Shown: positions 7,757-15,573 of the stretch, piece after piece
How positions within the stretch are numbered: position 1 is the first letter of the stretch
Layout of the letters: the number at the start of each line of letters is the position of its first letter
Assembly (NCBI GenBank): GCA_963753615.1
Contig: CAVWCW010000026.1
Span: 1-20,940 of the forward strand
Source: CAVWCW01 sp963753615
GTDB taxonomy: Bacteria; Pseudomonadota; Gammaproteobacteria; Chromatiales; Chromatiaceae
Direction of reading: 5' to 3'
Length of the DNA: 20,940 nucleotides
Program-made: the position numbers and the translations under genes
Notes under the pieces: model-generated
What the model was told of the DNA's origin: nothing
Databases searched by the model: none
Seen by the model: only the letters and a program-made list of their open reading frames with translations

Positions 7757-10169
7757 TTAGCCTCGTTTGTCCAGGCCGAGCTCGTGGATGGTCCTCCAGA
7801 CGTTATAGGCGCTGTGCGGCATGGTCATATGGGTGACGCCGAGATGGGAGAAGGCGTCCACCACCGCGCTGCTGAAGCAGGGGATGCTGCCCACGTGGGG
7901 CGATTCCGCCACGCCTTTGGCGCCGATGGGATGGTGCGGCGAGGGGGTGACCGTGTAGTCGGTCTCCCAGCGCGGGGTCTCCATCATGGTGGGCACGAAA
8001 TAGTCCATCAGGGTGTTGCCCTGAATGTTGCCGCGTCTCGTCGAACACCAGCTGCTGTCCCATGGCGACCGCGAAGCCCTCGGTGAGACCGCCGTGGATC
8101 TGCCCCTCGATGATCATGGGATTGATGCGGGTGCCGCAGTCGTCCAGGGCATAGAAGCGCCGGATCTTGGTCTCACCGGTGTACTTGTCGATGTCCACCA
8201 CGCACAGATAGGCGCCGAACGGGATAAGTGAAGTTGGGCGGGTCGTAGTAGTCCACCGACTCCAGGCCCGGCTCCATGCCCTCCGGCAGGTTGTTGTAGG
8301 CGGCCCAGGCGATCTCCTTCATGGTCTTCTCCTGGCCCGGCACGCCCTTGACCTTGAAGCGGTCGATGTCCCACTCCAGGTCGTCGTCTGCCACCTCCAG
8401 CAGGTGGGCGGCGATCTTGCGCGCCTTGGCTCTTGATCTTGCGCGCGGCTTGGGCGGTGGCCGCGCCCCCACCGGCGTGCTGCGGCTGCCGTAGGTTCCG
8501 AGACCGTAGGGAGCGGTGTCGGTGTCGCCCTCCTCGATCTGGATGTCCTCCGACGGGAATACCCAGCTCGGTGGCGATGATCTGGGCATAGGTAGTCTGG
8601 TGTCCCTGACCCTGGCTGATGGTGCCCATGCGCGCGATGGCGCTGCCGGTGGGGTGGATCCGGATCTCGGCGCTGTCGAACATGCCCGACGCCCAGGATG
8701 TCGCAGGTCCTGGTCGGGCCGGCCCCGACGATCTCGGTGAAGGTGGTAGATGCCGATGCCCATCAGCTCGCCGCGCGCCCGCTTCTCGTCCTGCTCCTTG
8801 CGCAGGCCCGCGTAGTCCACCGCATCCAGACCTTGCGCAGGGCGGTCTCGTAGTCCCCGCTGTCGTACTCCCAACCCAGCGCCGAGTGGTAGGGGAATTG
8901 CTCCTTCTTAATGAAGTTCCGCAAGCGGATCTCCGCCTTGTCGATGCCGAGCTTCTGGGCCAGGACGTCGATCATCCGCTCGACCAGATACACCGCCTCG
9001 GTGACCCGGAAGGAGCAGCGGTAGGCGACGCCGCCCGGGGCCTTGTTGGTGTAGACCCCGTCCACCCGCGCATAGGCCACCGGGATGTCGTAGGAGCCGG
9101 TGACAGATGTGGAACAGGCCGGCCGGGAACTTGGACGGGTCGGCGCAGGCGTCGAAGGCGCCATGGTCGGCGATGACATTGACCCGCAGTGCCTTGATCT
9201 TGCCCTGCTCGTCCGCCGCCAGTTCGCCGTCCATGTGGTAGTCGCGGGCGAAGGCGGTGGTGGAGAGGTTCTCGATGCGGTCCTCGATCCATTTCACCGG
9301 TCGGCCGAGCACGATGGAGGCCACGATGGCGGCCACATAGCCCGGGTAGATGCCCGACCTTGTTGCCGAAACCGCCGCCGATGTCCGGCGAGATGATCCG
9401 GATCTTGCTCTCCGGCAGCCCGACAGCATGGAGACCACGGTGCGCACCACGTGGGGCGCCTGGGAGGTGATGTAGACCGTCAGGTTGCCCTTGACCTTGT
9501 CGAAGCTCGCCACGCAGCCGCAGGTCTCCAGCGGGCAGGGGTGCACCCGCGGGTAGGGCATATGCTCGCTTGACGGTGACGCGGCGCGGTCTCGAAGACC
9601 CGGTCGGTGCCCGCCTTGTCGCCCACATCCCAGGTGAAGATGTGGTTGTGGTGGGTGCGCTTGCTGTGCGCCCCTTCGGTCTTGCCCGCCAGGTCTTCGC
9701 GCAGCACCGGGGCGTCCGGGTCCATGGCCTTGTGCGGATCGACCAGCACCGGCAGTTCCTCGTACTCCACCTCCACCAGCTCCGTCGCGTCGGCGGCGAT
9801 GTAGCGGTCGTCGGCCACCACCACCGCCACTTCCTGCATCTGGAAGTGGACCTTCTCGTCCGCCAGCACCGCCTGCACGTCGCCGGCCAGGGTCGGCATC
9901 CAGTGCAGTTTCAGGGGCTTCAGGTCGTCCGCCGTCAGCACCGCATGCACCCCGGGCAGGGCCAGGGCGCGCTCCTTGTTGATGGACTTGATGCGGGCGT
10001 GGGCATAGGGGCTGCGCACCGCGTCCATGTAGAGCATGCCGGGCAGCTTCACGTCGTCCACGTAGTTGCCCTTGCCCTGGATGAAACGCGGGTCTTCCTT
10101 GCGCTTGCGGGAGCAGCCCACACCCTGGATCTTGTCTTCGCGTTCGAGTTCGCTTGCTGGTGTTGCCAT
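7757..10169 (-). CDS. coxL: Form I aerobic carbon monoxide dehydrogenase, large (catalytic) subunit
   Basis: CoxL oxidises CO with water to CO2 at a CuSMo centre, and electrons pass to CoxS and CoxM. The reassembled protein is about 803 residues, matching the family (about 809). Diagnostic features: GVAYRCSFRVTEAVYLVERM, the form I active-site loop whose Cys binds copper; YPRVHPCPLETCGCVASFDK; SQAPHVVRTVVSM; DIGGGFGNKVG; TAPYGLGTYGSRSTP; RRFYALDDCGTRINPMIIEG; and GAKGVAESPHVGS, which carries the catalytic Glu (family consensus GVGESP, here Gly to Ala). ATG at 10169 has a GAGGGG ribosome site and begins 13 bases after the coxS stop. About twelve single-base indels break it, near 9590, 9560, 9415, 9355, 9105, 8820, 8745, 8690, 8565, 8440, 8220 and 8030, with no missing motif and no in-frame nonsense codon that I found. 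It is not a form II or xanthine dehydrogenase enzyme. Confidence 0.95.
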
Positions 10170-10182
10170 GTTCGTCGTCCCC

Positions 10183-10674
10183 TCAGGCCGCCTGCGGTCT
10201 TGGATTGCATGCTTCTCGGCCGCGTACTGGACCGCCTTGATGATGTTCTGGTAGCCGGTGCAGCGGCAGAGGTTGCCCGCCATGCCGTAGCGGATCTCCT
10301 CTTCCGTCGGGTTCGGGTTCTCCTGCAGCAAGCGGTAGGCCCGGATCAGCATGCCGGGTGTGCAGAAACCGCACTGCAGGCCGTGCTCCTGCATGAAGCC
10401 CTCCTGCACCGGGTGCAGTTCGCCGCCCTGCGGCCAGGCCCTCCACGGTGAGCACTTCGGCGCCATCCGCCTGCACCGCCAGCAGGGTGCAGGACTTCAC
10501 CGATTCGCCATTGATGTCCACGGTGCAGGCCCCGCAGTGGGAGGTCTCGCAGCCGATGTGGCTGCCGGTCTGCTGTAACTGCTCGCGGATGACGTGGATC
10601 AGCAACTCCCGCGGCTCCACCAGGGTCTCCACTGGCTGCCCGTTCAGGTTGAATTGGATGTGTTTCTTGGCCAT
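10183..10674 (-). CDS. coxS: Carbon monoxide dehydrogenase small subunit, two [2Fe-2S] clusters
   Basis: CoxS carries electrons from the molybdenum site to the flavin. Cys42, Cys47, Cys50 and Cys62 (CETSHCGACTVDINGESVKSC region) match the distal plant-type cluster at the same numbers as Oligotropha CoxS. The proximal cluster is given by LQCGFCTPGM and GNLCRCTGYQNII. About 163 residues, normal for the family. ATG at 10674 lies 2 bases after the coxM stop. A frameshift near 10440 separates the two cluster domains. A second near 10190 removes the expected stop, so as written the C-terminal part reads straight through into coxL; restoring one base gives a TGA at 10183. I read this as an error rather than a natural fusion. 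Confidence 0.93.
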   Translation of the reverse strand: MAKKHIQFNLNGQPVETLVEPRELLIHVIREQLQQTGSHIGCETSHCGACTVDINGESVKSCTLLAVQADGAEVLTVEGLAAGRRTAPGAGGLHAGARPAVRFLHTRHADPGLPLAAGEPEPDGRGDPLRHGGQPLPLHRLPEHHQGGPVRGREACNPRPQAA

Positions 10675-10676
10675 GT

Positions 10677-11544
10677 TCAGTTCCCCTTCACCCGTTGCAG
10701 TGCCTGGCGGATCGCCCGGCGCGTCATCTCGCCGGCCATGTGGGTCTTGTATTCGACGTCGCCGCGCAGGTCCTCGGCCGGTTCGCAGATCGCCATGACC
10801 TTCGCCGCGGCCTCCTCGATGGCCGCCTCGTCGATACCCTGCCCACCAGCGCCGCCGCGGCGTCAGTGGCGCTCAGCGCCATGGGTGCGACGTTGGTCAG
10901 GCCGATGCGCGCCTCGGCGCAGACATCGCCGTCGAGCCGGAGCACCACGGCGGAGGCGGCGGTCGCCCAGTCGCCCTGCTTGCGCTTGAGCTTGCAGTAG
11001 GCGTAGCCGGTGCGCGGCCCGAAGGCGGGGATCCGGATCTCGGTCATGATCTCGTCCGCCTCCAGGGCGGTCCAGTAGGTGCCCAGGAAGAACTCGGCCG
11101 CGGCGACCGTCCGTTCGCCGTTGGGTCCTCTCAGCCGAATCGGCATTGCAGGCCAGCATCAGGGCCGGGTGGTCGTTGGCGGGGTCGCCGTGGGCGATGT
11201 CGCCGCCGATGGTGCCGCGGTTGCGCACCTGGGGATCGGAGATATTGCGCGCCGCCTCCGGCAGCAAGGGACAGTGCTCGCGCAGCAGATCCGAGGTCGA
11301 TGATGGCGTTTTCCGTCGTCATCGCCCCGATGCGCACGCCGTCGCCGTCGATGCGGATTCCCCGCAGCTCGGGGATGCCGTTGATGTCGACCAGATGCGC
11401 GGGTTCCGCGAAGCGCAGCTTCATCATGGGCAGCAGGCTGTGGCCTCCGGCCAGCAGCTTGGCCTCGTCTGCATACTCAGCAAGCAATTGGACCGCTTCG
11501 TCCACGCTTTTGGGCGCGTGGTATTCGAATGCGTTGGGTATCAT
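10677..11544 (-). CDS. coxM: Carbon monoxide dehydrogenase medium subunit (FAD-binding)
   Basis: CoxM binds FAD and passes electrons onward to quinone or other carriers. The N-terminal FAD motif AGGHSLLPMMKLRFAEP (AGGHS at residues 32-36, as in Oligotropha) and the second motif NRGTIGGDIAHGDPANDHP are both present. The middle domain reads TVAAAEFFLGTYWTALEADE and the C-terminal domain GYAYCKLKRKQGDWATAASA, ending in QALQRVKGN. Length is about 289 residues, equal to the family norm. ATG at 11544 was chosen because the MIPNAFEYHAPKSVDEA start matches CoxM; a longer reading to 11601 has no support. Three indels are needed, near 11295, 11145 and 10845. It is the first gene of the operon, 269 bases downstream of rcoM in the same orientation. 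Confidence 0.93.
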
Positions 11545-11813
11545 TCCGGGGTCTCCGTGGTGGTTCGAACTGGGCTGGGCGTTTGCGGATTGCCTCCGCA
11601 CGCCTTCTTTTGCGTAGATCTACCAATATCCTAGCAGCGCACTGAGAAATAGAACTGCTCGCACACGAAACGACGAAATGAGTACGCGAGTGGTAGCCAG
11701 GGCGAACGGACGGGGCTATCCGGGGGGAGTCTAGGGCTCGTGCAGCGGCCAAGGCGATGAGGTGACACCGCAACCAACCGGAGTCCATTCATCCCCTGAG
11801 TAGGACAGGCTGA
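11545..11813 (-). promoter_or_regulatory. rcoM-coxM intergenic region, candidate cox promoter and RcoM operator
   Basis: This 269-base non-coding gap precedes coxM and should carry the promoter that RcoM controls. In the coxM direction I see two short direct repeats with an 8-base period, ATTTCGTC then GTTTCGTG (plus-strand 11663-11680), followed about 25 bases later by a weak minus-10-like TAGGAT. Between that and the start codon there is a hairpin at 11579-11603 (TGCGGA, loop GGCAA, TCCGCA, with an outer GCG/CGC pair) in what would be the 5' leader. LytTR proteins usually bind tandem repeats, so the position fits, but I cannot confirm a consensus from sequence alone. Confidence 0.4.
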
Positions 11814-12548
11814 TCATCCGACCCCCAACAGGGATTTCAACTTGGCCACATGGGACCTGCTGATGGGCACCCGCAGGCCGTCTTCGCGATCCAGAAGCAG
11901 ATGACATTGATCGTCGGACTTTTCGAACGCCTTGGCGAAGTGCAAATTGACCAGGTAACTCCGGTGGACGCGCACAAAATGGCGGAGCGGGATCCGGTCT
12001 TCGAGGTCGGACAGGGCAAGGTTGCAGAGATAGGTGTCGTCGTCGGTGTACAGGGTGGAATAGTGTCCTTCCGCCTTGATGCAGGCGACCCGTTCCAGCG
12101 CGATGAGCAGCACTTTGTTGTTTTTATATACCGGGACCTTGAACAGCTGAAGCCGGCCGGAATGCCCCTGCTTCGCGGCTACGTCATCGACCGACGCTCC
12201 GGCTAGGTCGGTCACATCGTAGAAGATCATACAGGTGCCCAGTTGCCCGCCGCCAGGACCGCACATTTTCGAGACCTTGATCAGCAATACCCGCTCCGGG
12301 ATATTGATCATCATGGTCACCGGCGGCGGCGACGGGGCGGGACAGGAGGCCTGATCGAGCAGAAACTTGACCTTCTCCCGGCTCTTCTCGGGGTGGATCT
12401 GCAGCACTTCCTGGCCGATCAGCCGCCCGGCTTTATCCCCGAGGGTTTCGGCCGCCACCGTATTCATGGCAGTGATGGTGTTTTTCGCGTCCAACCACAC
12501 GATACCCGGGTCGAACTGCTGCAACTTGTGCTGGATCGTCTCCGCCAT
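11814..12548 (-). CDS. rcoM: RcoM-type CO-sensing transcriptional regulator (heme PAS plus LytTR)
   Basis: This single-component regulator senses CO through a heme in its PAS domain and binds DNA through a LytTR domain. The PAS half (residues 1-115) reads FDPGIVWLDAKNTITAMN, then LQIHPEKSREKVKFLL and PPPVTMMINIPERVLLIKVS, then GTCMIFYDVTDL. His52, Cys69 and Met79 align with His74, Cys94 and Met104 of Burkholderia xenovorans RcoM, the known heme-linked residues; the His-Cys and His-Met distances are both 3 residues shorter here, so one short deletion explains both. The LytTR half (about 136-244) includes HFVRVHRSYLVNLHFAKAF and RVPISRSHVAKLKSLLGVG. Total 244 residues and an intact frame. ATG at 12548 has a GGGGTGA ribosome site. 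Lying directly upstream of coxMSL, it very likely activates the operon when CO is present. Confidence 0.93.
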   Translation of the reverse strand: MAETIQHKLQQFDPGIVWLDAKNTITAMNTVAAETLGDKAGRLIGQEVLQIHPEKSREKVKFLLDQASCPAPSPPPVTMMINIPERVLLIKVSKMCGPGGGQLGTCMIFYDVTDLAGASVDDVAAKQGHSGRLQLFKVPVYKNNKVLLIALERVACIKAEGHYSTLYTDDDTYLCNLALSDLEDRIPLRHFVRVHRSYLVNLHFAKAFEKSDDQCHLLLDREDGLRVPISRSHVAKLKSLLGVG

Positions 12549-13137
12549 TCGTCACCCCAAGAGCCTTGTTCGAGCCTGTTTTTATTGCGGAATTCCGGCG
12601 TCCCGTGACCTCTTTGCGGGCAGCAATGGCTGCCGAAGCATGCGCCGGCCGTTGGGCACACGAAAACCGCCTGGGCTGGTCAACCTCAGGTCGCGAACCC
12701 CGCCGGTATGCACCCACCCGGCAAACCCCAAATACAGCGACCCTAGCCCAAGCCGCCGGGTGCCGATGCCATAAGACAGGGATACAAATCGCGTACCAAA
12801 GCGGAGGGATAAAGCCGTCCGCATTTTTTATTTAGCTTCTTGCGGAGCACCTCACCAAGGCTAGCGCACAGAGAACCCATACGCAATGTCCCGTCCGCGC
12901 TGAAGATCACCGTCCCGGGCCGGTTTTCAGCCCGATGGAAGAAGACCACAGCAAGTGTTTCGGCTGCTTAGGGAATTGCAGTCCAAACTCGGATCAGGGC
13001 CCCGATCTGCCGCGGCGCCAGCAGACCCCGGGAAGGGCGGCGCAGTGCCTGATCTCTTTGGCGCGACGCCGCTTGGAGCACACCGGGGAAACGATTGTGA
13101 ACGTTTCCCCAACGGTGTCCTTGTTTTTTGCTTTTAC
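12549..13137. other. Intergenic region between rcoM and the DUF4010 gene
   Basis: About 590 bases carry no gene I can support. It should hold the rcoM promoter on the minus strand, but no convincing minus-35/minus-10 pair stands out. An AT-rich patch (12822-12840, a run of T followed by ATTTAG) breaks the GC-rich background. The right end carries a strong plus-strand terminator, described separately. Short open frames here (for example minus-strand 12743-12949) lack family signatures and good ribosome sites. Confidence 0.5.
13081..13135 (+). terminator. Strong rho-independent terminator reading on the plus strand
   Basis: GGGGAAACG (13085-13093) pairs perfectly with CGTTTCCCC (13102-13110) around an 8-base loop. 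CACC at 13081-13084 pairs with GGTG at 13114-13117 across a 3-base bulge. The stem is followed on the plus strand by TCCTTGTTTTTTGCTTTT. The T-run faces the plus direction, yet the nearest gene (DUF4010) is on the minus strand and ends at 13138. In the minus direction the hairpin follows the stop codon but is not followed by T residues, so it would stop that gene less well. Confidence 0.75.
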
Positions 13138-14391
13138 CTACCCGACCAAATAAGCGGCCGCGACTCCCGATGCCGCCAATGCGCCTGTGATCGGAAGCAT
13201 CGTCCGGCGCATGGATGGGGCTCCCAGCCAGATGGTCATGCCGCACTTGACCATGGTGTTGGAAATCACGGCAATCACGATCGTTCGGGCAGCCGCCCCG
13301 GAACTGGCCGGGTCCTGCTGCGCAAGATTGGCCATGGAAAGCGCGATGGCGTCTACATCGGTCAGGCCCGCCAAGGCACCCGCCAAATACAAGCCGGTGT
13401 CTCCGAAATAGACCTGGGCCGCACTGGCGACGAAAATGACGACGGCGAAGAGTCCGCCGAACTTGATCGCATCTCCAAGCTCGAACGGATTGTGGCCAGC
13501 CTCTACCTCAGCCCTCTCCTTGCTGCGTCCGCGCCGCCAGAGCAGAACACAGATCACGAGGCTGACCGCGCCCATCAGAACCATCCCCAACGCCAGATCC
13601 TTGGCCAGGGCGAAATTTACCACCCCAACTTCCACCACCACCCGGAAAAACATCACGGTCCAAGCCAATAGAATCGCCAGCGCCAGAACCGGCGCCAGAT
13701 CCGGTTCGATTCGACTGCGTTGCGAAAAGCTCAGCGTCACCGCGGTACTCGACACCAGGCCTCCCAGAAGCCCGGTGATCCCCAGCCCGTGTTCGCGGCC
13801 CACCACCTTGACCAGAATGTAGCCAAAGAAATTGAGGCCTGCGATCAACACCACCATCAGCCAGGTCTTGTAAGGATTGATCACTTCGAGCCCGGCCGGG
13901 CCGTAGTTGGTGTCCGGCACCAGCGGCAGCACGATGAGCGTGATAATGGCGAACTTGAGTGTCGCCTCCACATCCGAGGGTTCGATCCGTTTGGCGAGAT
14001 TGTGCAACCAGCCCTTGATCGCCAGCAGCAGCATGGTGACCACTGCGACAGCACCGGCAATACCGACCTGACCCCAGGCGCACATGCCGCCGATAAAGAA
14101 AGTGATCAAAACCGAGACTTCGGTCGTAGCCCCGATATGGCCGTCCTTCGACGTTACTTGATACGCCGTCACCACCAGCGCCACGACCCCTAGAAATACC
14201 AAGGCAACGATCCAGGGAAGCCCTGCTTGTTCGCCGGCATACACGGAAGTCGCGCCGAGCAGCGCGACCAAGGAGAAGGTTCGCACACCCGCAAAGGTCC
14301 GTTCCTCGCCCCGGGTGCGCTCGCGCTCCAGACCGATAAGTATGCCCAGGCCGAGCGCTGCGGCAAATTGCCATGCCGTACTTAGTTCCAC
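13138..14391 (-). CDS. MgtC/SapB and DUF4010 integral membrane protein
   Basis: The 417-residue, intact product has the N-terminal MgtC-like signature (AAALGLGILIGLERERTRGE and AGVRTFSLVALLGATSV) followed by a DUF4010 region (TLKFAIITLIVLPLVPDTNYG, INPYKTWLMVVLIAGLNFFGY, GLLGGLVSSTAVTLSFSQRS, and a C-terminal TDVDAIALSMANLA). About twelve hydrophobic segments are visible. The function of this family is not established; MgtC itself is tied to survival at low magnesium, and the conserved Asp/Asn-rich C-terminal motif suggests ion or solute handling. The start is GTG at 14391 with a rather distant AGAGG upstream. It is transcribed toward rcoM but is 590 bases away, so it probably forms a separate unit. 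Confidence 0.85.
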   Translation of the reverse strand: MELSTAWQFAAALGLGILIGLERERTRGEERTFAGVRTFSLVALLGATSVYAGEQAGLPWIVALVFLGVVALVVTAYQVTSKDGHIGATTEVSVLITFFIGGMCAWGQVGIAGAVAVVTMLLLAIKGWLHNLAKRIEPSDVEATLKFAIITLIVLPLVPDTNYGPAGLEVINPYKTWLMVVLIAGLNFFGYILVKVVGREHGLGITGLLGGLVSSTAVTLSFSQRSRIEPDLAPVLALAILLAWTVMFFRVVVEVGVVNFALAKDLALGMVLMGAVSLVICVLLWRRGRSKERAEVEAGHNPFELGDAIKFGGLFAVVIFVASAAQVYFGDTGLYLAGALAGLTDVDAIALSMANLAQQDPASSGAAARTIVIAVISNTMVKCGMTIWLGAPSMRRTMLPITGALAASGVAAAYLVG

Positions 14392-14606
14392 CGACTACTT
14401 ACACCTCTTCAGGCCGCTTTTTTCAAGCATTGGAATGGACTCGTTACTGCGGAATCGATAACGCTGAGAAAGCCATTCCTGGCATTTTCCAGCACGGCTT
14501 CCGAAAACACGATTGCCGCAAGCCTCGATTTCCGAACGCATCAGGCGCTTGCCGATGGCGGAGCATCCTGCCCCGCTCACGGGGTACGCTACAAACCCAC
14601 GCTGCC

Positions 14607-15161
14607 TTAATCTTTCTTCGGATCCGGGTTGGCAATCCAGTACGCAATAAAGGCCAAGAATTGTAGGACCGCCGCACCCAGCCAACCATATTGAGCCGCT
14701 GTTTCCGAAACTTTGTCTGCGGATTCACCAACCATCCTCTGCGCATCAGCCGTTGCTTCATTGACTGCCACGGCTGCGCGCTCAACCGCATCACCAATTG
14801 CGGGGTTGATTGCGCTCAAATCCGGCAATGCCAGCGAAAAACTTGTGTCTTGCCCGGAAACCAAGCCGTAGGTAATGATGGTCACAATCTGTAGCGCAAT
14901 CGCCGCAATCGCTGCAAAGAAGTCTTCAAGGCCGATCGACTCATCAGACCTCTTGGTAAGAAACCGAAGGATAATCACCGCAATCATAGTGATGGCGACC
15001 GGCACAAGCAATACTGGCAAGTACCGCGTCACATTCTCCGCAACAGGTATAACAAACTCGAATCCGGGAACGCTGATTAGAAACAAACTTAAGAATGACA
15101 ACGCAAGTAAAAGCAATACCAGTCGATTTAAGTGATATAAAGTTTTTGCTAGACCTGCCAT
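14607..15161 (-). CDS. Hypothetical membrane protein with four hydrophobic segments
   Basis: I do not recognise this 184-residue protein. Hydrophobic stretches lie near residues 12-32 (LVLLLLALSFLSLFLISVPG), 46-66 (YLPVLLVPVAITMIAVIILRF), 80-100 (FFAAIAAIALQIVTIITYGLV) and 158-176 (LGAAVLQFLAFIAYWIA). Between the third and fourth is a soluble, Ala-rich, probably helical segment (IGDAVERAAVAVNEATADAQ) that may form a coiled coil. The C-terminus is charged (NPDPKKD). ATG at 15161 has a GGAGAT ribosome site 8 bases upstream. The gene is clearly more AT-rich than its neighbours, with Lys, Asn and Ile codons its neighbours avoid, which hints at later acquisition. The 215-base gap after it has a small CCCCG/CGGGG hairpin (14571-14584) without a T-run. 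Confidence 0.7.
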   Translation of the reverse strand: MAGLAKTLYHLNRLVLLLLALSFLSLFLISVPGFEFVIPVAENVTRYLPVLLVPVAITMIAVIILRFLTKRSDESIGLEDFFAAIAAIALQIVTIITYGLVSGQDTSFSLALPDLSAINPAIGDAVERAAVAVNEATADAQRMVGESADKVSETAAQYGWLGAAVLQFLAFIAYWIANPDPKKD

Positions 15162-15573
15162 GATATAAAATCTCCAAGACGATTTAGAGGATTAGGATCG
15201 AAGAACCCGGTCCATCGAATAGTTTGCGCCGATAGAGGGGCGAATACAACCGCCCTACCGAAACGCTAATTATTAGTGTTTGGGTAGCGCGGACAGGATG
15301 CCCCGGAATTTCCGGTGACCACGCATAGAAAATGCCATGGATGGCTTTTTTCAACACCTCAATAGAGCTTCCCGAGTTCTTCGCCGGACAACCAAGCTCG
15401 AGATGCCCACCCTTTCGGATTCGTGTGGGTGCGTCGCCGGAGACGGCCTAAGGGTTCTGCTGCGCCGCATCAGGGCACCGAGGCACGCTCAGAACGGCAA
15501 GCGCAGGCTGGAAACAAGCAGCTCAAACCGACAGAATGGAGGCTGGAACCTGCGCCATCCCCGGTGATCCCTA
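15162..15573. other. Divergent intergenic region between the hypothetical membrane gene and dmeF
   Basis: About 410 non-coding bases separate two divergent genes, so promoters for both should lie here. The one clear structure is the palindrome at 15250-15292, described separately. The 15340-15573 part is GC-richer and contains only short open frames without recognisable content. No ribosome site of note precedes dmeF. Confidence 0.5.
15250..15292. promoter_or_regulatory. 43-bp imperfect palindrome, possible operator
   Basis: Two 21-base arms (15250-15270 and 15272-15292) are inverted copies with three mismatches around a single central T. The core is CTAATTATTAG and the outer arms contain CTACC and GGTAG. 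It lies between divergent promoters, where terminators are not expected and where regulator binding is. The near-zero spacer suits a dimeric DNA-binding protein better than an RNA hairpin, though a stem with a small AT loop could form. Confidence 0.5.

Noticed and set aside
9480..10466. An apparent natural CoxS-CoxL fusion: the CoxS C-terminus reads in frame through to CoxL without a stop.
   Set aside because: Restoring one base near 10190 gives a TGA at 10183 and a normal coxS length. coxL has its own ATG with a good ribosome site, and the neighbourhood is full of one-base indels.
7757..11544. Reading the large, medium and small subunits as xanthine dehydrogenase or a form II (CoxL-like) hydroxylase.
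   Set aside because: The AYRCSFR loop, the close overall match to Oligotropha CoxL and the presence of coxD, coxE, coxG and rcoM all indicate true form I CO dehydrogenase.
12743..12949. A 68-codon minus-strand frame upstream of rcoM.
   Set aside because: No recognisable domain and no clear ribosome site; part of it is a GC-rich frame expected by chance.
14571..14584. CCCCG/CGGGG hairpin after the hypothetical membrane gene as a terminator.
   Set aside because: Only five pairs and no T-run on either side.
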